Part shown: positions 1 to 6,039 of the stretch, in pieces
Layout of the letters: each line of letters starts with the position of its first letter
How positions within the stretch are numbered: position 1 is the stretch's first letter
NCBI GenBank assembly: GCA_001818015.1
Contig: MHJO01000037.1
Span: forward strand, 3,314-25,355
Direction of reading: 5' to 3'
Source of the DNA: Candidatus Harrisonbacteria bacterium RIFOXYD1_FULL_40_9
GTDB lineage: Bacteria; Patescibacteriota; Minisyncoccia; UBA6257; XYD1-FULL-40-9
DNA length: 22,042 nt
Notes under the pieces: model-generated
Told to the model about the DNA's origin: nothing
Databases searched by the model: none
What the model saw: only the letters and a program-made list of their open reading frames with translations
Program-made: the position numbers and the translations under genes

Positions 1-750
1 GAGATTTTAGTTCTTCAGAAGCGGTATGGTTTTTATTTACTTGAAGACGCGTGCGCAGCAGCAGGCTCTTCTTATAAGGGTCGGCGCGTGGGTTCATTTG
101 GTGATATGTCGAGTATTTCTACTTATTTTGGTCATGCGTTTTCAACGATTGAAGGTGGTGTTGTGTCGACTAATGACGAAAGCCTCTATGAAAGGCTTCT
201 TATGTTGCGAAGTCATGGATGGGATCGAGATTTGAGTCCAGAGAGACAAACAATTTTAAGAAAAATTCACGGCGTGGATGATTTTCATGCACCCTTTGTT
301 TTCTATGAAGATGGCTTTAATTTGCGTCCAACGGACCTTTCTGCGCGGTTAGGGTTGAGGCAATTAGATAAGATAGACTGGCTTGTGCGTAGGAGATTTG
401 AGAATCATTGTTTGTATCGAAAACTTCTTGGTAGTTTCCTTAAGTTTCAAAAATATAATGATGATTCTGTTGTATGTAGTATCCACTTTGGAGCTCTTGC
501 GGCTTCAGTAGAAGAAAGGAGGAGGATTGTTACAGCTCTTAGAGAAAATGGTATTGAGACTAGAATTTTTTCCGCTGGGAACCTTGGTCGTCATCCGTTT
601 TGGATTCGGGAGTTTGGTGTATGGTCGGCGCCCATAGCAGACAGAATCCATTTTACTGGTTTCTTTCTGCCGAATCATCCGTCATTGGAAAGAAAAGACG
701 TTGAGTTCGTATCTCAAATAGTAATTGATGCGATTCATGGGAGGAGTTGA
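1..750 (+). CDS. Sugar-nucleotide 3-dehydratase, ColD/E1-like (5' truncated)
   Basis: C-terminal 249 codons of a DegT/DnrJ/EryC1/StrS-fold protein; the reading frame is open from base 1, so the N-terminus lies outside the window. The segment around residues 40-53 (YFGHAFSTIEGG) is the cofactor-lysine region, but the lysine position is a histidine (H45 of the visible part, codon 133-135). That substitution marks the vitamin B6-dependent 3-dehydratases ColD (GDP-4-keto-6-deoxymannose 3-dehydratase) and E1/DdhC, which use PMP and remove the C3 hydroxyl rather than transaminate. Further ColD-like signatures are the HGWDRDL stretch, GIETR followed by a GN pair, and a C-terminal LPNHPSL. No E3-type ferredoxin reductase is seen here, which favours the ColD type, but the substrate base (GDP or CDP) is inferred. 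The stop is TGATGA, and the next gene starts within it. Confidence 0.82.
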   Translation, partial: EILVLQKRYGFYLLEDACAAAGSSYKGRRVGSFGDMSSISTYFGHAFSTIEGGVVSTNDESLYERLLMLRSHGWDRDLSPERQTILRKIHGVDDFHAPFVFYEDGFNLRPTDLSARLGLRQLDKIDWLVRRRFENHCLYRKLLGSFLKFQKYNDDSVVCSIHFGALAASVEERRRIVTALRENGIETRIFSAGNLGRHPFWIREFGVWSAPIADRIHFTGFFLPNHPSLERKDVEFVSQIVIDAIHGRS

Positions 751-1664
751 TGAGTTTTACGACCTACTCAAGAATTGCAATCGTTGATATAGGGCATTAC
801 ACAGGAACTGCTGTTTTGAAAGGATTAAGTTGTCGTGACTTTATCAATGCGAGAGTTTTTATTAGCGAAAAAAGGCTCTTGGATGATATTGAGGAATTTA
901 GTCCAGAGTTTTTGATTGTGATAGGCGCAAAAACTGGTGGGATAAAATTTAATATCGATTTTTGTGGAGATATAATCTACAGTAGTCTTAGGTTGCAGGC
1001 TGATGTGATCCATTTGGCTCAAAAAATCGGCGTTAGAAAATTGATCCTGATTGGAACTTCTTGTATGTACCCAAAGCATTCTCTGCAGCCAATCAAAGAA
1101 GAATATTTGATGGCTGGACAAGTCGAAGAGACTAGTGAAGCGCACGCTCTAGCTAAGCTTGCAGGTTACGGGATGTGTAGGGCTTATAAAAAGCAGTTCG
1201 GTTTAAATGCTACTGTGGTGGTACCGGCAACGATTTATGGACCAGGACTTCATTTTGACGCAGAGAACTCTCATGTAATAAGTGCTTTCATAAAGAAGTT
1301 TTATGATGCAAAGATTGCTAGCGATGAAGAAGTTACTATCTGGGGTACAGGAAAGGCAAGGCGAGAATTTATTTATATTGAGGATTTGATTAATGCTCTC
1401 ATTTATATTCTTAAATCCGAAGGAAATCTTGACCTTATAAATGTGGGCGTAGGATATGATTATTCTATCCAAGAACTTGCAGAGATTGTAGCTCGAGAAG
1501 TGCAGTTTACTGGAGTAATAAAAAATGATCTTACTGCTCCAGAGGGTGTTTTTCAGAAACTTTTGGATAATACGAAAATTCTAAGTACGGGTTGGCGCTC
1601 GATTATTCCTTTTCACGTAGGAGTTCGTTTGACTTATGAGTGGTTCAGGGAGCATTTTTCTTAG
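750..1664 (+). CDS. GDP-L-fucose synthase/ColC-like epimerase-reductase with altered active site
   Basis: Extended short-chain dehydrogenase most like GDP-L-fucose synthase (WcaG/Fcl) and ColC (GDP-colitose synthase), which epimerise and reduce a 4-keto-6-deoxy GDP-sugar. Visible signatures are TSCMYPK (residues 103-109), PIKEEYL, NSHVI before a lysine-rich helix, and WGTGKARREF. ATG 750 overlaps the upstream TGA by one base and follows GGGAGG (739-744); TTG 747 is possible but less likely. Pairing with a ColD-like gene matches the colD-colC logic of colitose synthesis. Oddities: in the YxxxK motif the tyrosine is histidine (H132, with K136 kept), the triad serine is threonine (T103), and the N-terminal glycine motif is shortened (GHYTGTA). 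The family assignment is firm, but retained reductase activity is doubtful. Confidence 0.8.
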   Translation: MSFTTYSRIAIVDIGHYTGTAVLKGLSCRDFINARVFISEKRLLDDIEEFSPEFLIVIGAKTGGIKFNIDFCGDIIYSSLRLQADVIHLAQKIGVRKLILIGTSCMYPKHSLQPIKEEYLMAGQVEETSEAHALAKLAGYGMCRAYKKQFGLNATVVVPATIYGPGLHFDAENSHVISAFIKKFYDAKIASDEEVTIWGTGKARREFIYIEDLINALIYILKSEGNLDLINVGVGYDYSIQELAEIVAREVQFTGVIKNDLTAPEGVFQKLLDNTKILSTGWRSIIPFHVGVRLTYEWFREHFS

Positions 1665-1686
1665 AAAAGGCTTGACATTTAAGTTC

Positions 1687-1716
1687 AAAAACTCCATTGT
1701 GCAATGGAGTTTTTTC
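1687..1716 (+). terminator. Rho-independent terminator
   Basis: Stem ACTCCATT (1691-1698) pairs with AATGGAGT (1703-1710) around a GTGC loop, followed by a run of six T. It is preceded by an A run, so it could also act weakly in the other direction. It closes the dehydratase/epimerase unit. Confidence 0.8.
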
Positions 1717-1769
1717 ATAATTAAATGCGCCATTTGCTTGAGGTTTCGACGAACCAAGGGAGGAAAAAC

Positions 1770-1808
1770 GTGTTATATCAAATGATTCAGCTAAGAAGTT
1801 GTCTTTGA
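1770..1808 (+). CDS. Possible 12-codon leader ORF, in frame with the Nudix gene
   Basis: GTG at 1770 has a strong SD (GGGAGG, 1758-1763, 6 nt spacing) and opens 12 codons ending in TGA at 1806-1808. The very next codon, in the same frame, is the ATG at 1809 of the Nudix gene. The peptide would read MLYQMIQLRSCL. This is either a coupling leader peptide or an N-terminal extension cut off by a nonsense codon. The SD is clear, but nothing in the peptide itself supports a function. Confidence 0.35.
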   Translation: MLYQMIQLRSCL

Positions 1809-2342
1809 ATGCCTAGTAGGGGATCTGTGGAAAAAGTTTTTGAAACTCCGTGGTTTGACATAGAGAAGGAGACATTAAGAAGTCCAAAAACACATAAGGG
1901 AAAAACTTATTACCGGCTCAACTGTCCCAATGGAGTGATTATCATCGCTAAGACTCGTGATCGAAAATTGATATTGGTTCGACAATTCAGGCCATCACTT
2001 AATAGATATACCTTGGAATTACCGGCTGGATTTATTGATGAGGGTGAGACGCCGGAGTTCGCTGCCTCAAGAGAGCTTATGGAAGAAACTGGATATTTGT
2101 GTTCTAGGATGGAGCTTATTGGATCTGGAAATGCAATGGCAGAGAGAGTAAATAGTAGGGCTTTTATTGTTTGTGGTCGTAATGCCTTACGAGAGGTAGG
2201 CTCAAGAAAAGAGGATGGAATCAAAACTCTATTAGTATCAAGAGATAGGCTTGAATATCTTATCGCAAATGGAAAGTTCGATAACTTGAATGCTCTTGGA
2301 TCTTTATTCTTGGCTGAGAGAAGGGGATTTTTCGATGACTAG
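1809..2342 (+). CDS. Nudix hydrolase, ADP-ribose/nucleotide-sugar pyrophosphatase type
   Basis: 177-residue Nudix protein. The Nudix box fits GX5EX7REUXEEXGU exactly: it begins at the G of GFIDEGE, is followed by seven residues, then RELMEETGY. The preceding ELPAG and the 'EGETPEFAASREL' context are typical of the ADP-ribose pyrophosphatase branch, which hydrolyses ADP-ribose and often nucleotide sugars. Here it may trim or recycle NDP-sugars. ATG 1809 lacks a good SD of its own. GTG 1827 has AGGGG four bases upstream and is an alternative start that would still keep the fold. The gene lies alone between two terminators and behind a short leader ORF. Biochemical specificity cannot be read from the sequence. 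Confidence 0.85.
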   Translation: MPSRGSVEKVFETPWFDIEKETLRSPKTHKGKTYYRLNCPNGVIIIAKTRDRKLILVRQFRPSLNRYTLELPAGFIDEGETPEFAASRELMEETGYLCSRMELIGSGNAMAERVNSRAFIVCGRNALREVGSRKEDGIKTLLVSRDRLEYLIANGKFDNLNALGSLFLAERRGFFDD

Positions 2343-2366
2343 CATTTTTTAATGTAATTTATTCTT

Positions 2367-2392
2367 AAACTCCGTTATTACGGAGTTTTTTT
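2367..2392 (+). terminator. Rho-independent terminator
   Basis: AAACTCCG (2367-2374) pairs with CGGAGTTT (2381-2388) around TTATTA, followed by a T tract. It ends the Nudix transcript. The T tract runs directly into the candidate -35 box of the next unit. Confidence 0.85.
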
Positions 2393-2419
2393 GACTTTTT
2401 GAAAAGATGTATTTAGAGT
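2391..2419 (+). promoter_or_regulatory. Candidate sigma-70-type promoter for the SDR-AKR pair
   Basis: TTGACT (2391-2396), 17 bp spacer, TAGAGT (2414-2419; 4 of 6 match TATAAT). It sits just after a terminator and about 37 bp before the GTG start of the next gene, as expected for an independent transcript. Confidence 0.45.
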
Positions 2420-2456
2420 ATAGACGCTCATTAATAACTGAATATGGGAGGCTTAG

Positions 2457-3269
2457 GTGAATTGTGGAATAAGAGGACGAGTAGCTCTTATTACTGGAAG
2501 TAGTAGGGGCATAGGAAAAGCTTCTGCCGTTGCATTAGCAAAAGAAGGTGCTCATGTGATTATTACTGGTCGAGATAAATCGAAACTTCGAATTGTTAAG
2601 CAAGAAATTATCAAAGAAATTGGTTTGGGGATAACTATTCATTCTGTTCAAGTTGATTTCATGGATTCTGTGCAGATAGAGAAATTATTTAGTTTTATTT
2701 ATTCAACTTATGGTTCGTTGGATATCTTAGTAAATAATGTTGGAGGCGCTTTGAGATTCCGTCATTTTGATGAATTAACGGATGAGATGTGGAGAGAGAC
2801 TCTTGATTTTAATTTAATGAGTATGGTGCGAGTTACTCGAATTGCCATTCCTTTGCTTAAGAAATCTACACAGCCAAGGATTATAAATATTTCAAGTAAT
2901 GTGGGTAGACAGCCTGGAGTAATGAATCCTGATTATGGGGCAGCAAAAGCTGGGATGATTTATTTGAATAAATATCTTTCTAATGATTTGGGTAAATATG
3001 GTATTACGGTGAACGTGGTTACTTTGAGCACTGTGGAAGGAGATGCGTGGGATAGAAGTGTGGAAAACATGAGTGGTTACAAGGGAGTAGATGCCGAAAA
3101 CGCAGAGAAACTATTCTTAGAGGAAGTAGTGAGCAAGATGGTCTTGAAGAAGCCCGGTAAGCCAGAAGATATCGCGAATCTGGTAGTTTTTTTAGCTTCT
3201 AAACAAGCACGATTTATAACAGGAACTTGTATCGCGGTTGATGGCGGCACTATAAAATCTATGTTCTGA
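2457..3269 (+). CDS. Short-chain dehydrogenase/reductase (classical SDR, FabG-like)
   Basis: 270-residue classical SDR. It has the cofactor motif TGSSRGIG (residues 13-20), NNVGG (93-97, usually NNAG), N119, S146/S147 and the catalytic YGAAK (Y160, K164), and a typical VDGG near the C-terminus, so it should be an active NAD(P)-dependent reductase or dehydrogenase. The usual PG after the sixth strand is replaced by LST, suggesting an unusual substrate. The start is GTG 2457, chosen because GGGAGG lies at 2446-2451 with 5 nt spacing. The next gene, an aldo-keto reductase, starts 2 bases after the stop, so the two are co-translated. In this context reduction of a keto-sugar nucleotide is a reasonable inference; FabG itself is less likely because no fatty-acid genes are present. 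Confidence 0.85.
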   Translation: MNCGIRGRVALITGSSRGIGKASAVALAKEGAHVIITGRDKSKLRIVKQEIIKEIGLGITIHSVQVDFMDSVQIEKLFSFIYSTYGSLDILVNNVGGALRFRHFDELTDEMWRETLDFNLMSMVRVTRIAIPLLKKSTQPRIINISSNVGRQPGVMNPDYGAAKAGMIYLNKYLSNDLGKYGITVNVVTLSTVEGDAWDRSVENMSGYKGVDAENAEKLFLEEVVSKMVLKKPGKPEDIANLVVFLASKQARFITGTCIAVDGGTIKSMF

Positions 3270-3271
3270 AT

Positions 3272-4243
3272 ATGAGATACAAAGCACTGGGAAGAGGAGA
3301 AATAGGAATAAAAATCTCTGAAATTGGATTCGGGACGTGGGGAATAGGCGGACTATCGCGCGGGGGCGCTACTTCATATGGAAAGACGGACGATAATGAA
3401 TCGAAGCGAGCGCTTCAGTGTGCGTATGATTCTGGAATAAATTTTTACGACACTTCTAATATATATGGCGATGGTCATAGCGAGGAATTGCTTGGTGAAG
3501 TTTTCAAAAACAGAAGAGATAGGATTGTAATTGCAACCAAGGTCGGCTTCGTAGAGCATTTAAAGCCACAAGATTTCTCAATTAATAGCATGACAGAATC
3601 TCTTGATGGAAGTTTAAGGAGGCTGAGAACTGATTATGTTGATATATGCCAACTTCATAGTCCTTCATTAGATCAGATTTCTCTGGGCGTGATTTCGGAA
3701 TTTGTAAATAAATTGAAGAGTCAGGGAAAAATTCGAATGTTTGGAATTTCCGTTAAATCACCCAAAGATTGTAGGTCCGCCGTTCTTAATTTTGGAGCAG
3801 AAATTTTGCAAGTTAATTTCAATATGATTGATCAAAGAGCGCTTGATTTTGACATTTTTGAATTTGTAAATAAATTAAATATCGGTCTAGTCTTGCGTAC
3901 GCCGTTATGTTTTGGATTCTTGTCGGGCAAGTGCTTGAATGCGGAATTTGGATCAGATGATCATCGTTCAAGATGGCCCAAAGAACAGCTCGATAAATGG
4001 AGGGAGGCTCCTAATTTTTTTATCGAGATAGCGAAAAAAATGAGATTAACCTTATCGCAACTCGCTTTTCGATTTTGTCTTGATCAAGTAGGTACAACAA
4101 CTGTGATTCCGGGCATGATAACCGTGGAAGAAGTTATGGAGAATGCATCAGTTAGTAACACACATCCACTTGGCCCAATTATTCTTAGTGAAATAAGAAA
4201 TATTTATTTAAATCACAGCTTTTTTATTGCGAAACCAAAGTAA
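3272..4243 (+). CDS. Aldo-keto reductase
   Basis: 323-residue aldo-keto reductase (TIM barrel, NADPH-dependent). The catalytic tetrad is complete: D60 and Y65 in FYDTSNIYG, K90 in IATKVGF, H129 in CQLHSP. The N-terminal GFGTWGIGG and the HSEELLG helix are also family-typical. It starts 2 bases after the SDR stop with no SD of its own, so it is probably translated by coupling. AKRs of this kind reduce NDP-ketosugars in deoxysugar pathways (for example the TylCII/EryBII group), and its place beside an SDR in a glycan locus fits that. The actual substrate is not shown by the sequence. It ends at a terminator. Confidence 0.85.
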   Translation: MRYKALGRGEIGIKISEIGFGTWGIGGLSRGGATSYGKTDDNESKRALQCAYDSGINFYDTSNIYGDGHSEELLGEVFKNRRDRIVIATKVGFVEHLKPQDFSINSMTESLDGSLRRLRTDYVDICQLHSPSLDQISLGVISEFVNKLKSQGKIRMFGISVKSPKDCRSAVLNFGAEILQVNFNMIDQRALDFDIFEFVNKLNIGLVLRTPLCFGFLSGKCLNAEFGSDDHRSRWPKEQLDKWREAPNFFIEIAKKMRLTLSQLAFRFCLDQVGTTTVIPGMITVEEVMENASVSNTHPLGPIILSEIRNIYLNHSFFIAKPK

Positions 4244-4250
4244 TTAATTA

Positions 4251-4276
4251 AATCCCTGTTTTTTCGGGGATTTTTA
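4251..4276 (+). terminator. Rho-independent terminator
   Basis: AATCCCTG (4251-4258) pairs with CGGGGATT (4265-4272), including one G-U pair, around a loop of six T, followed by a T run. It ends the SDR-AKR unit. Confidence 0.75.
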
Positions 4277-4289
4277 ATGAGCAATGAAC

Positions 4290-4317
4290 TTGACGGTTTG
4301 TGAATTTTCATTATTCT
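4290..4317 (+). promoter_or_regulatory. Candidate promoter for the radical SAM gene
   Basis: TTGACG (4290-4295), 16 bp spacer, TATTCT (4312-4317). The same -10 hexamer recurs before two other genes in the window. TATGAT at 4317-4322 is an alternative -10, but its spacing to TTGACG would be 21 bp. Confidence 0.4.
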
Positions 4318-4353
4318 ATGATTAGCTTTTTTACATAAGAAAGAAGGATTAAT

Positions 4354-5910
4354 TTGAGCGCGTCTCTTGATGTTCTGTTTATTAATCCCGGGGATACTAG
4401 AAAGATATATCAACATCTGAGTAATAGTTTTTCTGCGATAGAGCCGCCTGTCTTTGCGGCTACATTCGCTACATTTCTTCGTAAAAAAGGATGTAGTGTG
4501 GCTATCTTTGATATGCCCGCAGAGGGCAGGTCTACAAAGGAAGTTGCAGAAGTAGCAATAATGCTTAAGCCACTCCTTGTGGTTATTGCAGTATATGGTT
4601 TTCAACCGTCTGCATCAAGTCAGAATATGCCTGCTACTCGTGAAATCTGTAATAATATAAAAGCTTTAAATTCTGAGATAAAAATACTCCTTACTGGAAC
4701 ACATCCTGCGGCACTTCCAATGAAAACCCTTACTGAAGAGTCAATTGACTTTGTTTGTGATGGCGAAGGCCCGATTACGATACATGAAGTAGTGCAGGCA
4801 CTGAAGGTAGGTGACGGGGACTGGAGCAAGGTACGAGGATTATGGTATTGGGGCGGGGTTCATCCATTCAAAATGGTCCGATCAAACGTAAGCGCGCCTC
4901 TTGTCGAGAATGTTGACGAAGAGATGCCTGGACTCGCATGGGATCTTTTGCCGATGGGTAAGTATAGGGCTCATAATTGGCATTGCAACTATGGAGATAT
5001 GGTATCTCGGATGCCGTATGCCTCGATTCTTACGAGTTTTGGTTGCCCATTTCGTTGTGAATTCTGTTGCATACAGGCCCCATTCAAAAGCGGTGAAAGA
5101 GTGATGGGCTACAAGTCTGAAGTTAATAGTTATAGACTACGTAGTCTCGAGGCTGTAATGAAAGAAATACATTGCGTGGTGCAGGTGTATGGAATAAAGA
5201 ATATCAAGATTCACGATGAGATGTTTGTTTTGCATCCGAAACATGTATTAGGAATCGCAGAGGCTATTAAGGATCGGTATGGAGATAGCTTGAATATATG
5301 GGCGTATGCGCGCATTGATACCACAAAACCAGTGTTTCTTGATGCGCTTCGTAGTGCGGGTTTTAAGTGGCTTGGCATCGGTATTGAATCGGGTAGTGCG
5401 CATGTAAGGGAGGGAGCTGATAAATCTTTCAGTGACAATGATATTCGGAAAGTATGCGAGCGAGTGAAATCTGCGGGAATTAATATCGGTGGAAATTTTA
5501 TTTTTGGCTTGCCTGATGATACTCACGAGACTATGAATGAAACGTTTGCATTGGCTTTAGAGATTATGCCCGAAATGGCAAACTTTTATTCTGCAATGGC
5601 ATACCCTGGTTCAAGGCTTCATTCGTGGGCTCGTGAGAGGGGATGGCCTTTGCCCGAAGATGTAGATAAAGGTGGGCCGGGTTGGATCGGGTATTCTCAG
5701 CATAGTCGCGAAACTTTTCCGCTTCGCACTGAAAAGGTAGATGCTTGTGATGTATTGAAGCGTCGCGATAGCGCATTTATTGAGTATTATACAAATCCAT
5801 CGTATCTTCGAATGGTCGACTCTATTTTCGGGAAAAATGCGGTAAGTCATATCAAGGAGATGACTTCCTTGCCTTCGCTTAAAAGAGTTTTATTTGAGAA
5901 AAAAGATTAA
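4354..5910 (+). CDS. B12-binding-domain radical SAM protein
   Basis: 518-residue protein of the cobalamin-dependent radical SAM class. Residues about 4-150 form a B12-binding-like Rossmann domain with GTHPAALP (H117) and DGEGP. The radical SAM core has the iron-sulphur motif CPFRCEFC (C231, C235, C238), followed by IESGS and NFIFGLPDDT, both typical of the barrel. Such enzymes methylate unactivated carbons or rearrange substrates; the lack of a DXHXXG motif is common in this class. The start is TTG 4354, supported by AGAAGGA at 4342-4348 with 5 nt spacing and by the domain beginning at once. It is a single-gene unit between terminators. The substrate is unknown; sugar or lipid-linked intermediates are guesses from context. 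Confidence 0.85.
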   Translation: MSASLDVLFINPGDTRKIYQHLSNSFSAIEPPVFAATFATFLRKKGCSVAIFDMPAEGRSTKEVAEVAIMLKPLLVVIAVYGFQPSASSQNMPATREICNNIKALNSEIKILLTGTHPAALPMKTLTEESIDFVCDGEGPITIHEVVQALKVGDGDWSKVRGLWYWGGVHPFKMVRSNVSAPLVENVDEEMPGLAWDLLPMGKYRAHNWHCNYGDMVSRMPYASILTSFGCPFRCEFCCIQAPFKSGERVMGYKSEVNSYRLRSLEAVMKEIHCVVQVYGIKNIKIHDEMFVLHPKHVLGIAEAIKDRYGDSLNIWAYARIDTTKPVFLDALRSAGFKWLGIGIESGSAHVREGADKSFSDNDIRKVCERVKSAGINIGGNFIFGLPDDTHETMNETFALALEIMPEMANFYSAMAYPGSRLHSWARERGWPLPEDVDKGGPGWIGYSQHSRETFPLRTEKVDACDVLKRRDSAFIEYYTNPSYLRMVDSIFGKNAVSHIKEMTSLPSLKRVLFEKKD

Positions 5911-5922
5911 TTCATCTTTGGT

Positions 5923-5949
5923 GGAAGAGGCCCTAAGGGCTTCTTTTTA
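5923..5949 (+). terminator. Rho-independent terminator
   Basis: AAGAGGCCC (5925-5933) pairs with GGGCTTCTT (5937-5945), including one G-U pair, around a three-base TAA loop, then T residues. It separates the radical SAM gene from the ThDP gene. Confidence 0.75.
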
Positions 5950-5979
5950 TTGACAGAATTGTATGTATATGTCTATTCT
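5950..5979 (+). promoter_or_regulatory. Candidate promoter for the ThDP enzyme
   Basis: Perfect TTGACA (5950-5955), 18 bp spacer, TATTCT (5974-5979), right after a terminator and about 60 bp before the chosen start. This is why the in-frame TTG at 5950 is read as part of a promoter and not as a start codon. Confidence 0.5.
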
Positions 5980-6039
5980 TCTAGTGGTTTTTTAAAAATA
6001 AGTATAAATGCTAATGGAGGTATGTTTTGGGAGAAGTGT

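Noticed and set aside
1672..1700. TTGACA at 1672 as a promoter for the Nudix gene
   Set aside because: The matching -10 position falls in the terminator stem (CATTGT) and does not resemble TATAAT; the -35-like match is probably chance.
1806..1808. TGA read as glycine (code 25, as in Gracilibacteria) joining the leader to the Nudix protein
   Set aside because: Several genes here end naturally with TGA at positions matching family C-termini (750, 3269, 9689, 13419, 14649), so TGA is a stop in this genome.
5950..6039. In-frame TTG extension of the ThDP gene adding 30 N-terminal residues
   Set aside because: The region contains a TTGACA/TATTCT promoter pattern, the extra residues do not look like the family N-terminus, and ATG 6040 has a proper SD and begins the conserved domain.
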